Assembly (NCBI RefSeq): GCF_003007685.1
Contig: NZ_PXNN01000016.1
Location: forward strand, 62,001 to 126,000
DNA from: Marinobacter halophilus
GTDB lineage: Bacteria > Pseudomonadota > Gammaproteobacteria > Pseudomonadales > Oleiphilaceae
Direction: 5' to 3'
DNA: 64,000 bases
A program made the position numbers and the translations under genes. The notes under the pieces are model-generated. The model saw only the letters and a list, made by a program, of their open reading frames with translations, did no database searches and was not told the origin of the DNA. Each line of letters starts with the position of its first letter. Position 1 is the stretch's first letter. Shown one piece after another: positions 53,422 through 63,242 of the stretch.

Positions 53422-55166
53422 CAGGAGTTTCCGTTGCCGGTGAGCCGTTCGATGGTTTCGCGTAAAATGTCGTGATTCGGCGCCTGCTCGAGGCCTTGCT
53501 CCCAGATAATCTGCGCCTGTTCTTCGTTACCGGTTACCCACAGAGCCTCGCCGTAATGCGCCGCCACCTCCGGGTCGGGGTAGGCGGCCCAGGCGTCGGC
53601 CAGGTAGGTCAGTGCCGATTCGAAGTCACCCAGGCGGAATCGAACCCAGCCCATGCTGTCGAGGATGGCCGGGTTGCCCGGATCCAGTGCCAGCGCCTGC
53701 TCGATGTAGCCCCGGGCTTCTTCGAGGCGCTCTGTTCGAATGGTCAGGATGTAGCCCAAGGCGTTCAGTGCAACTGCGTTGTCCGGTTGTTGCGCGAGGA
53801 CTGTCCTCAGGTCCTGTTCTGCCTGACCGGTGTTGCCGAGCGTATCGTGGAGCATGGCCCGGGTATAACGAATCTGAACATTGTCGGGGAATGCCTCCAG
53901 GGCGTCGTTGGCGGCCGTCATGGCCGCAGGCTTGCGCTGCTGGTCAAGCAGCAGATCGATTTCCAGCAGCCAGAAATTTTCGGCTTGTCCGGGGTTGACC
54001 TCTCTCAAATTCTGAATGTTGGCAATAGCTTCATCAGGCTTGCCGGCCTGAGCCTGTAATTCGCTCGCTCTGGACAGTGCAGGAAAGAAATAATTACCGT
54101 TCTCCACACTGATGTAATAGCCAATGGCCTGGGGAATGTTGCCGGCTTCTTCTTCGAGTCTTCCCAGGTAATAGTTGGCCTCATCCACATGATGACCCTG
54201 TTCGGACAGTTGGGTCAGCTCTCTTCTGGCCAGCTCGGTTTGACGATTTTCCAGAGCCACCAGGGCGTAAGAGAGTCGCAGGCCGGGTGTTTCCGGGTAT
54301 CGGGTGACCAGACGTTCAAATTCGTCTTGGGCTGCTTGCAGCTCGCCTTCGTTGATCAGTATGCGGCCATAAAGTGTGCCCAGCTGGCGATTGGCGGGAT
54401 AGCGCCGGGTACTGGTGGTCAGGTAGCTCAGGGCTTCTCTTGTCTGGCCAGTTTGATAAAGCAGGTCGCCCTTGAGAACAATGGCCGGCTGAAAGTCGGC
54501 TTCCCGGGCAAGCAGCTGCTCGAGGCGACTCAGTCCTTGTTCCGGTGCCCCCGTGATTTTCAGGAGCAGGGCAATACTGTATTCCAGTTCCGGGGTGTCG
54601 GGATGACGCTCTGCCAGTTTCTCATAGAGGGCGAGCAGTTCCTGTTGCTGCGGTGCCGGCAGATTGGCTGACATGGCGGCCAGGCTGTCGAAATCGGCGT
54701 CTTCATCCTGTTCCATGATGTGCTCCATGTGGAACAGGGCGGCCTCAAGGTTCTGACGTTTGACGGCCTGAATCGCCGAGACCCGATGGGCCAGCAGGTT
54801 GTCGGGCTCAAGTTCCAGCCACAGCTCGGCCAGTTGCAGCTGGGCGTTGTCTGCGTTGAGTGTCTGGGCAATTCGCATGGCTCTGGTGATCACGCCTTTA
54901 TCTTTCGATGTTTTGGCGGCTTTCAGATAGTTCACTAGGGTGACGTCGTAGCGTCCGCGCTGGGCAGCAATTTCGGCCGCCAGAAGTTGATAGAGCACTT
55001 CCGGTTCGAAATCCGCATCGCGCACTGCCTCCGTCTCGGTAATGACTTCGGCTTTCGGCGCCTCAGCCGTCGGCTCCGATGTTCCGGAAAAGGCGGCGCA
55101 GCCGGGTAAAACGGCGATGGTGAATCCCAGCAGGCAGGTAACCAGATACGGTGCGGATCTTTGCAT
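53421..55166 (-). CDS. TPR-repeat lipoprotein
   Basis: 581 residues. The signal peptide ends in the lipobox VLPGC (Cys23), so the protein is lipid anchored. About twelve tetratricopeptide-type repeats follow, for example ALNALGYILTIRTERLEEARGYIEQALALDPGNPAILD near residue 470 read in parts. It is the first gene of the TPR-lolB-ispE group, the same position as the PA4667-type protein in Pseudomonas. A scaffold role at the envelope is likely; no enzymatic motif is seen. The exact partner is unknown. Confidence 0.88.
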   Translation of the reverse strand: MQRSAPYLVTCLLGFTIAVLPGCAAFSGTSEPTAEAPKAEVITETEAVRDADFEPEVLYQLLAAEIAAQRGRYDVTLVNYLKAAKTSKDKGVITRAMRIAQTLNADNAQLQLAELWLELEPDNLLAHRVSAIQAVKRQNLEAALFHMEHIMEQDEDADFDSLAAMSANLPAPQQQELLALYEKLAERHPDTPELEYSIALLLKITGAPEQGLSRLEQLLAREADFQPAIVLKGDLLYQTGQTREALSYLTTSTRRYPANRQLGTLYGRILINEGELQAAQDEFERLVTRYPETPGLRLSYALVALENRQTELARRELTQLSEQGHHVDEANYYLGRLEEEAGNIPQAIGYYISVENGNYFFPALSRASELQAQAGKPDEAIANIQNLREVNPGQAENFWLLEIDLLLDQQRKPAAMTAANDALEAFPDNVQIRYTRAMLHDTLGNTGQAEQDLRTVLAQQPDNAVALNALGYILTIRTERLEEARGYIEQALALDPGNPAILDSMGWVRFRLGDFESALTYLADAWAAYPDPEVAAHYGEALWVTGNEEQAQIIWEQGLEQAPNHDILRETIERLTGNGNS

Positions 55167-55259
55167 GCAACTTCCCGTGTGCTATCGGCGGAACATCAGA
55201 GTTAACCACATTCTGCCCCAGAATTGAGTCAGATCGGGTTACGGCCATGGTTGAGCCCC

Positions 55260-55265
55260 TATAAT
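55260..55265 (+). promoter_or_regulatory. Candidate -10 element of the hemA operon
   Basis: TATAAT stands 134 bases upstream of hemA in the divergent gap. The -35 position is weak. The leader would be about 125 bases. Confidence 0.4.
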
Positions 55266-55398
55266 GGCATAAGCATCTGATCTTGCCCAACCTGTCCGCA
55301 GTTGCCGAAGTCGCCCCCTTTTCGGGTGGCAGGCGGTGACTCACGCCGGTAGAATGGTGAGTAACATCCACGAACGGTAAGGGTTTTCTAACCTACAA

Positions 55399-56688
55399 AT
55401 GGCATTGCTGACGCTGGGAATCAATCACCGAACCGCACCCGTGGAGATCCGCGAGCGTGTGGCCTTTACGCCGGAGCGGATGGCGGAAGCCTTTTCCGAG
55501 CTTCGCGCGGCTACCGGTGCCAGTGAGGCAGCCATCCTGTCTACCTGCAACCGTACCGAGCTATACCTGGCCGGTGACGACGATTGCGCGCCCACCGTTC
55601 TGCGTTGGTTGGCGGGGTTTCATGAACTCGATGTGGCCGATCTCGAGAATGTTCTGTACGTGCATCGGGATTCGGATGCCGTCCGACATATGATGCGGGT
55701 GGCCGCAGGTCTTGACTCCATGGTGCTCGGCGAGCCGCAGATTTTCGGCCAGCTCAAGGACGCCTACGCCTTGGCTCGAGAGCATGGCGCCAGTGGCTCC
55801 TTCCTGTCACGGTTGTTTGAGCAGACTTTCTCCGTGGCCAAGCGGGTTCGCACCGAGACCGCCATTGGTGAGAATCCGGTGTCAGTAGCCTATGCCTCCG
55901 TCAGCATGGCGCACCACATTTTTGCGGATATGTCCCGCAACAAGGCGCTGCTAATCGGAGCAGGCAAAACCATCGAGCTGGTAGCCCGGCATCTGGCAGA
56001 TGCCGGCGTGCGCCAGTTTGTGGTGGCCAACCGGACTCTGGAAAGGGCTCAGATGCTGGCGGAAACCCATGGCGGCAAGGGTATCCTGCTCTCTGACATT
56101 CCCGATTATCTGGCGGATGTGGACATCATTATTTCTTCCACCGCCAGCCCCCTGCCGATCCTGGGCAAAGGGGCGGTAGAGCGGGCGCTGAAGAGACGTA
56201 AGCATCGCCCCTATTTTATGGTTGATATTGCCGTTCCTAGGGACATCGAACCTGAAGTGGGCGCACTGGCAGACGTTTATCTGTACACGGTAGATGATCT
56301 GCGCCAGGTGATTGAAGAGAACATCCGGTCCCGGGAAGGCGCAGCTCGGGAGGCGGAGAACCTGATCACCAGCGGTGTCCAGGAGTTTCTGGATCAGCTG
56401 CGGGCGCTGGATGCGGTGTCGACGCTCAAGGTGTTTCGCCAGCGTGCAGAATTGCTGCGTGACATAGAATCGGACAAGGCACTACGCGCCCTGCGTAATG
56501 GTGCCGATCCGGAAACGGTTTTGCGCAGTCTGGCCCGGGGTCTTACTAATAAGCTGCTGCATCAACCTTCGGTGCAGGTCCGCAAGGCGATGTCCGAAGG
56601 TCGCACAGAAGTCACTGAGTGTCTGCGGGAGCTGTATCAGCTTGACGCCCTGGAAGCTGACGAGCCCGTCACCACGGAAAAACTATGA
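55399..56688 (+). CDS. hemA: Glutamyl-tRNA reductase
   Basis: 429 residues. HemA reduces Glu-tRNA to glutamate 1-semialdehyde, the first committed step of heme synthesis by the C5 path. The catalytic cysteine is Cys50 in [25 protein letters not shown] and the NADPH fold [15 protein letters not shown] follow, and a C-terminal dimer helix ends the protein. The ribosome site is poor (AAGG about 16 bases upstream), which may keep expression low. The stop overlaps the prfA start by four bases. Confidence 0.97.
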   Translation: MALLTLGINHRTAPVEIRERVAFTPERMAEAFSELRAATGASEAAILSTCNRTELYLAGDDDCAPTVLRWLAGFHELDVADLENVLYVHRDSDAVRHMMRVAAGLDSMVLGEPQIFGQLKDAYALAREHGASGSFLSRLFEQTFSVAKRVRTETAIGENPVSVAYASVSMAHHIFADMSRNKALLIGAGKTIELVARHLADAGVRQFVVANRTLERAQMLAETHGGKGILLSDIPDYLADVDIIISSTASPLPILGKGAVERALKRRKHRPYFMVDIAVPRDIEPEVGALADVYLYTVDDLRQVIEENIRSREGAAREAENLITSGVQEFLDQLRALDAVSTLKVFRQRAELLRDIESDKALRALRNGADPETVLRSLARGLTNKLLHQPSVQVRKAMSEGRTEVTECLRELYQLDALEADEPVTTEKL

Positions 56689-57773
56689 AATCATCTATTC
56701 AGTCTCGCCTCGAACATCTTGTTGAACGGTTCGAGGAGGTCAACGCGTTGCTGAGTGATGCCTCGGTGATTGGCAATCAGGACAAGTTCCGGGACCTGTC
56801 CCGTGAGTTCTCTGAAATAGAGCCTGTGGTCAAAGGCTTTCAGGCCTGGCAGCAGGCGCTTGAAGATATGGCTGAGGCGAAAGAGCTGGCGAAAGACGGC
56901 GATGCCGATATGCGCGCCATGGCCGAAGATGAGCTCGCCAGCGCCCGGGACCGGTCCGAACAGCTGGACGCAGAACTCCAGCGCCTGATGTTGCCGAAAG
57001 ATCCCAATGACAAGAAAAACGTGTTTTTGGAAGTGCGTGCCGGTACCGGTGGTGACGAGGCCGCCATTTTTGCCGGTGACCTGTTCAAGATGTATTCCCG
57101 GTTTGCTGAGCGCCGCCGCTGGCAAATCGAGGTGCTGAATGAAAGCGAGGGCGAGCACGGTGGCTACAAAGAGCTGATTGCCCGGGTGTCCGGAGAGGGC
57201 GTTTATGGTGCTCTGAAATTCGAGTCTGGTGCGCATCGGGTGCAGCGAGTACCGGAAACCGAATCCCAGGGCCGTATTCATACTTCGGCCTGTACGGTCG
57301 CGGTGATTCCGGAGGCCGACGAAACCGAAGCCGTTGAGATTAATAAGGCCGACTTGCGCATAGACACCTTTCGCTCGTCCGGTGCCGGTGGTCAGCACGT
57401 CAACAAAACCGACTCGGCCATCCGCATCACCCACCTGCCGACTGGTATGGTGGTGGAATGCCAGGAAGAGCGTTCGCAACACAAAAACCGTGCCAAAGCC
57501 ATGAGCCTGCTGGCGTCACGCCTGCAGAATGCCGAGCTTGAGAAACAGCAGAAATCCATGGCCGAAACCCGTAAAAGCCTGGTGGGAAGTGGCGACCGTT
57601 CCGAGCGCATTCGAACCTACAATTTCCCCCAGGCCCGGGTGACCGACCACCGCATCAATCTGACGCTGTACAAGCTGGACGAAGTGATTGGCGGCGACCT
57701 GGATGCCGTGGTTCTGCCCCTGCAACAAGAGCATCAGGCGGAACTGCTGGCTGAACTGGCCCATGATCAGTGA
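56685..57773 (+). CDS. prfA: Peptide chain release factor 1
   Basis: 362 residues. RF1 reads UAA and UAG. The peptidyl-hydrolysis motif is GGQ (235-237) in [20 protein letters not shown]; the codon-recognition tripeptide region [15 protein letters not shown] precedes it. Translation is coupled to hemA by ATGA. The GGQ glutamine is the substrate of PrmC, encoded next with an 11-base overlap. Confidence 0.98.
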   Translation: MKSSIQSRLEHLVERFEEVNALLSDASVIGNQDKFRDLSREFSEIEPVVKGFQAWQQALEDMAEAKELAKDGDADMRAMAEDELASARDRSEQLDAELQRLMLPKDPNDKKNVFLEVRAGTGGDEAAIFAGDLFKMYSRFAERRRWQIEVLNESEGEHGGYKELIARVSGEGVYGALKFESGAHRVQRVPETESQGRIHTSACTVAVIPEADETEAVEINKADLRIDTFRSSGAGGQHVNKTDSAIRITHLPTGMVVECQEERSQHKNRAKAMSLLASRLQNAELEKQQKSMAETRKSLVGSGDRSERIRTYNFPQARVTDHRINLTLYKLDEVIGGDLDAVVLPLQQEHQAELLAELAHDQ

Positions 57774-58614
57774 ACCTTCGCTAAGCTGTGAACACCTGCT
57801 GAAAGCGGCGGTTGCCCGTATTCAGGGTGACTCACCGCGGCTGGATGCCGAGCTGTTGCTGCACCACGTCACCGGCCTGAGCCGAACCAGCTTCCGGGCC
57901 TGGCCCGAACGGGAAGTCACTGCCGAGCAGGCAGCGCAGTTTGCTGACCTGTTGGCAGAGCGGGTCAATGGCAAGCCCATTGCCTATCTGTTGGGTCAGC
58001 AGGAATTCTGGTCTTTACCCCTGAACGTCAGCCCTTCAACTCTGATCCCGAGGCCGGACACTGAATGCCTGGTGGAAGCAGCGCTGTCATTGGGGCTGCC
58101 GGAGCATTCGGCGGTGCTCGACCTGGGCACCGGTACTGGCGCCATTGCCTTGGCCCTCGCAAGCGAAAAACAAGATTGGCAGATCATGGCCAGCGATCGC
58201 ATTATCGACGCCGTCGAACTGGCTCGTGCCAATAGCGCCGCCCTGAACCTGCCGATCACCGTGCTGCAGAGCCACTGGTTTGCCCAACTACCCGATGTAC
58301 GCTTTGATCTGCTGGTTTCCAATCCGCCTTATATCCCCGCCAGTGATCGTCATCTCAGCGAAGGTGGTGTGCGGTTTGAACCCTCGTCTGCCCTGGTCGC
58401 CGGTGATGACGGTCTGGACGACATCCGGCTGCTGATCTCCGAAGGCCTGAACTGGCTCAACGACGGTGGTTGGATGCTGCTGGAACACGGCTATGATCAG
58501 AGCGAAGCGGTCCGGCATTTGTTTACCAAGGCGGGATGGCACAAGGTAGAAACCCGCAAGGATTACGGTGGCAACGACCGCATGACCCTTGCCCAAAAAC
58601 CCATCCGCGACTAA
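57763..58614 (+). CDS. prmC: Release factor glutamine N5-methyltransferase
   Basis: 283 residues from ATG 57763, inside the last codons of prfA; a more upstream ATG is deep in prfA and rejected. PrmC methylates the GGQ glutamine of RF1 and RF2. N-terminal helical domain, then a Rossmann SAM site [16 protein letters not shown] and the catalytic NPPY (187-190). The prfA-prmC overlap makes enzyme and substrate together. moeB begins 16 bases after the stop. Confidence 0.96.
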   Translation: MISEPSLSCEHLLKAAVARIQGDSPRLDAELLLHHVTGLSRTSFRAWPEREVTAEQAAQFADLLAERVNGKPIAYLLGQQEFWSLPLNVSPSTLIPRPDTECLVEAALSLGLPEHSAVLDLGTGTGAIALALASEKQDWQIMASDRIIDAVELARANSAALNLPITVLQSHWFAQLPDVRFDLLVSNPPYIPASDRHLSEGGVRFEPSSALVAGDDGLDDIRLLISEGLNWLNDGGWMLLEHGYDQSEAVRHLFTKAGWHKVETRKDYGGNDRMTLAQKPIRD

Positions 58615-58630
58615 TCAGCGAGACAACACC

Positions 58631-59377
58631 ATGCTCAGTGATGAGGAACTGCTTCGATACAGCCGTCAGATCCTGATGCCACGGTTTGATATTGCCGGGC
58701 AGGAAAAGCTCAAGTCGGCTCGCGCACTGGTGCTGGGGGCTGGCGGCCTGGGTTGCCCGGTGGCGCTGTACTTGGGCGCAGCCGGAATCGGCCAGCTGAC
58801 CCTGGTGGATGACGATCAGATCGAACTGGCCAACCTGCAGCGCCAGATCGGTTTTGAACAGCGCTGGCTGGGCGACTCCAAAGCCGAACGCCTGGCCGAA
58901 CGGGTGCGTGCCATCAACCCGGATATTACCGTAACTGCGGTCAATCGCCGTGTGGATGGCGATGACCTGCACCAGTTGGTGGTCGAGTCGTCGTTGGTGC
59001 TCGACTGTACCGACAACTTCAACACCCGCTTTGCCCTTAACCGGGCTTCAGTTGCCGCCGGCGTGCCGCTGGTGTCCGGTGCCGCCATCCGTGGCGAAGG
59101 CCAGCTGTCGGTCTACGACCCCCGGCACCCGGACAGTCCCTGTTACCACTGCTTGTACCCGGAGCAAGGCAACGAAGAATTGACCTGCTCCGAAGCCGGA
59201 GTGATCGCCCCGCTAGTGGGCATGATTGGTTCGGCGCAGGCGATGGAAGCCATCAAGGTGATCAGCGGCGTGGGCAGGCCCTTGATTGGTCGCCTGTTGA
59301 TTCTCGATGCCTGGCAGATGGAATGGCGGGAAATGAAGCTGGCGAAGGATCCACATTGTCCAGTGTGTTCGACATAA
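58631..59377 (+). CDS. moeB: Molybdopterin-synthase adenylyltransferase MoeB (ThiF/E1 family)
   Basis: 248 residues from ATG 58631; an ATG 14 codons earlier overlaps prmC. The E1-like enzyme adenylates the C-terminus of a sulfur-carrier protein such as MoaD. It shows LSDEELLRYSRQILMP, nucleotide loop LGAGGLGCPVALYLGAAGIG, and the zinc cysteines CYHC and CPVC. Without MoaD or ThiS nearby, a ThiF-like role is possible; the position after prmC favours MoeB, as in Pseudomonas. Ends just before a large inverted repeat. Confidence 0.93.
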   Translation: MLSDEELLRYSRQILMPRFDIAGQEKLKSARALVLGAGGLGCPVALYLGAAGIGQLTLVDDDQIELANLQRQIGFEQRWLGDSKAERLAERVRAINPDITVTAVNRRVDGDDLHQLVVESSLVLDCTDNFNTRFALNRASVAAGVPLVSGAAIRGEGQLSVYDPRHPDSPCYHCLYPEQGNEELTCSEAGVIAPLVGMIGSAQAMEAIKVISGVGRPLIGRLLILDAWQMEWREMKLAKDPHCPVCST

Positions 59378-59386
59378 CGCCGAGTG

Positions 59387-59502
59387 GGGCAGGGTTGGGT
59401 AAGCCTTTCCAAAAAACGCTCCTTGCGGCACATCCCTGTGGCGCTTGGGCTCCGCCATCCCTGGCTCCGCACATTTTTGGAAAGGCTTACCCAACCCTGC
59501 CC
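59387..59502. repeat. 29-bp perfect inverted repeat around a 58-bp centre
   Basis: The left arm 59387-59415 and right arm 59474-59502 are perfect reverse complements. Each arm has GGGCAGGGTTGGGTAAGCC or its complement and ends inward in five A or T. The centre contains shorter GC-rich imperfect hairpins (GCGGCACATCCCTGTGGCGC). It lies between the convergent genes moeB and phrB. It looks like a dispersed palindromic element; no transposase is present. Confidence 0.85.
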
Positions 59503-59515
59503 GCCAACGTGTGAG

Positions 59516-60907
59516 TCAGTCCTTCAACGCCTGAAATCTGGCAATCGCCTCTTTGCGACTTTCCTTCAAGTCCACTATCGGCCGCGGGTAGCCGCCGGGG
59601 ATGACGCCGCCCTTGGAGGGGTCGTGAATCCGCTTGTTATCCAGCTTGGCCAATTCCGGCACCCACTGGCGAATAAACTCCCCCTTTGGGTCAAACCGCT
59701 CGCTCTGGGTGACCGGGTTGAATACCCGGAAATAGGGCGCTGCATCGGTGCCGGTTGACGCGCTCCATTGCCAGCCACCGTTGTTGGAGGCCAGAAAGCC
59801 GTCCACCAGATTCTGCATGAACCAGGCCTCGCCCAGGCGCCAGTCGATGAACAGGTTTTTGGTGAGGAACATGGCGGTAATCATACGCAAACGGTTGTGC
59901 ATCCAGCCGGTCGCTTTTAACTGACGCATGGCGGCATCGACGATCGGAATACCGGTGCGGCCAGACTTCCAGGCTTCGAAATGCAGTCCCGGATCATTCC
60001 ACGCCAAGGCTTCGGTTTCCGGCTTGAAGGCTCGGTGCATGCTGATCCGCGGGTAGTGATAGAGGATGTTGATGTAAAAATCCCGCCAGGCAATTTCACT
60101 GATCCAGGTTTCGATGCCTTCGCCCGTCGCGCCGGTCTGCCTCGCGGCAATCAGGCACTGGCGGCCGGATAGCACGCCATTGGCCAGATAGGGGGACAAC
60201 TGACTGGTGCCGTCCACCGCAGGCAAGTCCCGGGTGTCTTTGTAGTTTTTGGCTTGTTCCGCCAGAAACGCGTCTAACTGATTGTGGGCAGCGTCTTCAC
60301 CGGTGCTGACCAAAGACTCCGGCGCACCCTGAAAGGGAGCAGGCAGAGTGTCTGTCTGTTCCGGCTGTAACTCCGGGCCCATGGCAGTCGGTGACGGAAA
60401 CAACGCGGGCTGGGTTTCTTCAATCCAGCTGCGCCAGCGTCGGGAAAACGGGGTAAATACCGAGTAGGGCTCATTTTGCTGGGTTAGAATCTGGCCGACG
60501 GGCGCAACGGTCTGGTCGCGGTATTTGTTTACACCTACACCCAGATCGGTTAGGCGGTCCCGAATCTGCTTATCGCGGCGTCGCTCGTTGATGCCATACT
60601 CTTCGTTAATATGCAGATGACTGACTGCGTTCTGCCGGCAGTACTGTTCCAGTGCGTTAATGCTGTCTGTAAAGGTGTCTGCATGAATAAACGACAGCGC
60701 AATACCCAGCTTCGCCAGTTGTTTCGACAGGTCGTTGGCGTGTTCCAGCACAAACCGGGCCCGCGCAGCCGACCAGTCATGCTCCTGCCACTGCCCGGGC
60801 GTTACCATAAAACAAGCACGTACGGGGGCCCCGCTTTTGCAGGCTGCGGTCAGTGCAGGGTTGTCAGCGATGCGAAGGTCATTCCGGAACCAGACCAGTT
60901 CTGTCAT
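59516..60907 (-). CDS. phrB: Deoxyribodipyrimidine photolyase (class I CPD type)
   Basis: 463 residues. Light-driven repair of cyclobutane pyrimidine dimers using FADH and an antenna cofactor. N-terminal antenna domain TELVWFRNDLRIADNPAL, then the FAD domain with SQLSPYLANGVLS, WRDFYINILYH, PIVDAAMRQLKATGWMHNR and FLASNNGGWQWSASTGTD. The WMHNR and tryptophan-rich boxes identify a CPD photolyase rather than a cryptochrome DASH. Single gene, converging on moeB. Confidence 0.95.
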   Translation of the reverse strand: MTELVWFRNDLRIADNPALTAACKSGAPVRACFMVTPGQWQEHDWSAARARFVLEHANDLSKQLAKLGIALSFIHADTFTDSINALEQYCRQNAVSHLHINEEYGINERRRDKQIRDRLTDLGVGVNKYRDQTVAPVGQILTQQNEPYSVFTPFSRRWRSWIEETQPALFPSPTAMGPELQPEQTDTLPAPFQGAPESLVSTGEDAAHNQLDAFLAEQAKNYKDTRDLPAVDGTSQLSPYLANGVLSGRQCLIAARQTGATGEGIETWISEIAWRDFYINILYHYPRISMHRAFKPETEALAWNDPGLHFEAWKSGRTGIPIVDAAMRQLKATGWMHNRLRMITAMFLTKNLFIDWRLGEAWFMQNLVDGFLASNNGGWQWSASTGTDAAPYFRVFNPVTQSERFDPKGEFIRQWVPELAKLDNKRIHDPSKGGVIPGGYPRPIVDLKESRKEAIARFQALKD

Positions 60908-61045
60908 GAGGATTTTTACCTTGGTGCAGTGGGATAGTGGTAATTACAGGCGGTAGATCAGTGGTTTGTATATTCGCTGCAACTACCGGATTGGATTATA
61001 GTTAAGCAGTAAAGCCAGCCACGAAAAAGGAGTGTTTTCCAGGGC

Positions 61046-61858
61046 ATGACAGAACAACCCGAAAGCCAGCGCGACGGTGCCTGGGCGCACCCCTATCAAC
61101 TGGCTTCTGGCCAGACTCAAAAGCACCAGCTAGGCCATACCCAATTGTGGGTTACACTGCTAGATCTGGAATGGCAGATTCGAGTGCAGGATATGGCCCT
61201 TGGCGCAGACCCAGAAGATTGGTACGAAACCACTGGCCATATCCTGCCCTCCGTGGATCTGCCGGTACAGCGTTTTGTGCGGACCCAGGACAACGGTATA
61301 GTTCGTTTTTACCCGGCCATGGCGGGATTGCCTACGGTGATCCGCCCCTTCCAGCCTTTGACGATCCCGGCCGGTGCCCGATGCGTTTTGTACGTGGGTA
61401 CGGGGCTGTGGATGAAAGTTTGTGTAGGCAACGAACAAGCCGAACTGGCAGAGTTACCTTTGGCCCCACCCTCCATGACCTGGTTGGGCCGCAATACCCG
61501 GGAGGGGGAGTTGTGTTATGCCTCGTCAACCTATGGTCGACTGGCACTGGAAGCCGTCCCCAAGCGGCCCTGGCGAGCCGTCACTCCGGTAACGATCATC
61601 AACGAGCGAGAAAAACCGCTGTTGCTGGAGCGGTTCAGCCTGCCTACACCGCTGCTTTCGTTGCACCGCAATGGGCGGGGGCAGCTCTGGACGCCCGGTG
61701 TCACCGTGGAATGTGAGACCGATATGAGTTCGGCCAGCCTGCATATTGACCACTCGGTGATTGCTGAGGCTGGCCAGTGTGAGTTAATTGCGCCAGCCAG
61801 GGAAAAGCTGGCCAGGGGCCGACGGCTGGTTCGTACCTTTGATCACATGTTCGGCTGA
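61046..61858 (+). CDS. DUF432-like protein upstream of mscS
   Basis: 270 residues, soluble, no signal peptide, mostly beta strands. From memory it fits DUF432, a family of unknown role; this is not verified. It has the segments PTVIRPFQPLTIPAGAR, LYVGTGLWMKVCVG and ELCYASSTYGRLALEAVP, and ends FDHMFG. mscS starts 22 bases after its stop, and rimB and rimK follow, so it is the first gene of a four-gene unit. A regulator or ligand-binding partner of the channel is a guess from context. Confidence 0.78.
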   Translation: MTEQPESQRDGAWAHPYQLASGQTQKHQLGHTQLWVTLLDLEWQIRVQDMALGADPEDWYETTGHILPSVDLPVQRFVRTQDNGIVRFYPAMAGLPTVIRPFQPLTIPAGARCVLYVGTGLWMKVCVGNEQAELAELPLAPPSMTWLGRNTREGELCYASSTYGRLALEAVPKRPWRAVTPVTIINEREKPLLLERFSLPTPLLSLHRNGRGQLWTPGVTVECETDMSSASLHIDHSVIAEAGQCELIAPAREKLARGRRLVRTFDHMFG

Positions 61859-61880
61859 TAGTCTCGACAGGAGGGTTCCT

Positions 61881-62768
61881 TTGTTTGAAGCAATACGAGC
61901 AACGATGGTGCAGGTGATTAACGGTATTGCCTGGGGTCAGTGGCTGTCTGCCGGGTTTTTGCTGGTACTCGGTATGGTTCTGGGCACGCTGGTGGCCCGC
62001 AGTGTTGGCCGCATGGTGGAGACACGGGTCTCCCTCCATCACCAAGTGATGATTCGCCGGTTGTTTTTCTATTTGGTGTTTCTGCTGTTTGCCATGGCGG
62101 CACTGCGCGAAGCCGGATTCTCGTTGGAAGTGGTGTTGGGGGCCGCCGGCATTCTGACCGTGGCCATTGGTTTTGCCTCGCAGACATCGGCCTCGAACAT
62201 CATCAGCGGCTTGTTCCTGGTGATTGAGAAGCCCTTTGAGATTGGTGATGTTATTGAAGTGGACTCCACCCTTGGTGAGGTTGTCGCCATCGACCTGCTG
62301 AGTGTAAAACTGCGCACGCCGGATAACCTGTACGTGCGTATCCCCAACGAAACCCTGATCAAAACCCGGGTAGTTAACCGTTCACGCTATCCTATACGCC
62401 GGATTGATCTGGCCATCGGCATCGCCTATGCCGAAGATGTTGAGCGTGTCAGCGGCCTGTTGCTGGAGTTGGCGAAAGAGAACGCCGTGTGCCTGGAAGA
62501 GCCTAAACCCTTTGTGTTGGTCACCGGTTTTGGCGCGTCTTCAGTGGATCTGCAGTTTTCCCTTTGGGTGCCCAAAGACAAGTTCTTTGATGGCCGCGGC
62601 AGCATGATGATCGCTGTCAAGAAACTGCTTGATAAACAGGGTATTGAGATACCGTTTCCTCATACCAGCATTTATGCCGGTAGCCATTCCGAACCTTTCC
62701 GTGTGCAACTGATGGGCCCGGAAAAACAAAAAGATAAGGACTCCGCGGATGTCGACAGCAACCACTGA
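61881..62768 (+). CDS. MscS-family mechanosensitive ion channel
   Basis: 295 residues from TTG 61881, chosen because AGGAGGG stands six bases upstream, the best site around; ATG 61905 is the alternative. Three membrane helices (about 15-40, 55-78, 85-115) precede the MscS beta domain. The pore helix and following [20 protein letters not shown] and [20 protein letters not shown] are standard. The channel opens when membrane tension rises and releases solutes after osmotic downshock. The last 20 bases overlap rimB, so the channel and the S6-modifying system share a transcript. Confidence 0.93.
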   Translation: MFEAIRATMVQVINGIAWGQWLSAGFLLVLGMVLGTLVARSVGRMVETRVSLHHQVMIRRLFFYLVFLLFAMAALREAGFSLEVVLGAAGILTVAIGFASQTSASNIISGLFLVIEKPFEIGDVIEVDSTLGEVVAIDLLSVKLRTPDNLYVRIPNETLIKTRVVNRSRYPIRRIDLAIGIAYAEDVERVSGLLLELAKENAVCLEEPKPFVLVTGFGASSVDLQFSLWVPKDKFFDGRGSMMIAVKKLLDKQGIEIPFPHTSIYAGSHSEPFRVQLMGPEKQKDKDSADVDSNH

Positions 62769-63240
62769 AGTTATCAAGACCATCCCCGAGATTCAGGCTG
62801 ACAATAAAACCGCTCTTGGCTGGCGTGAATGGGTGGCATTGCCGGATCTGGATATCACGCGAATTAAAGCGAAAGTGGATACCGGAGCCCGCACCTCCTG
62901 TCTGCATACGTTTCGGACTGAACCCTACACCGTGAATGGTGAACGACGAGTGAAATTCTGGGTGCACCCGGTTCAGAATGAGCTGCACCACGTGGTCGAG
63001 TGTGACGCCAAAGTGCTGGATGAACGCACGGTGTCGGATTCCGGTGGCCACAAAGAATTGCGGCTGGTGATCGAAACTACCCTGGTGGTGGGCGACCAGA
63101 GCTGGCCGATTGAAATGACCTTGACCAACCGGGACTCCATGCGATTCCGGATGTTACTGGGACGGACCGCCATGGCGGGCCGGTCCCTGGTTTACCCTGA
63201 AGCTTCTTACCTGGCCGGTGAACCGGCATTGAGGACCTGA
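62749..63240 (+). CDS. rimB: RimB-type retropepsin-like protease associated with RimK
   Basis: 163 residues. The family was named ATP-dependent zinc protease but has an aspartic retropepsin fold: the motif is KVDTGARTS (Asp44-Thr-Gly-Ala47), with the second strand [12 protein letters not shown]. In Pseudomonas RimB cleaves the glutamate tail that RimK adds to S6. AAGGA lies eight bases before the ATG, inside the mscS end. rimK starts two bases after the stop. The role is carried over from that system. Confidence 0.9.
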   Translation: MSTATTEVIKTIPEIQADNKTALGWREWVALPDLDITRIKAKVDTGARTSCLHTFRTEPYTVNGERRVKFWVHPVQNELHHVVECDAKVLDERTVSDSGGHKELRLVIETTLVVGDQSWPIEMTLTNRDSMRFRMLLGRTAMAGRSLVYPEASYLAGEPALRT

Positions 63241-63242
63241 AT

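Noticed and set aside
59378..59515. An insertion sequence between moeB and phrB
   Set aside because: The inverted repeat spans only 116 bases, has no coding capacity, and no target-site duplication is evident at its borders.
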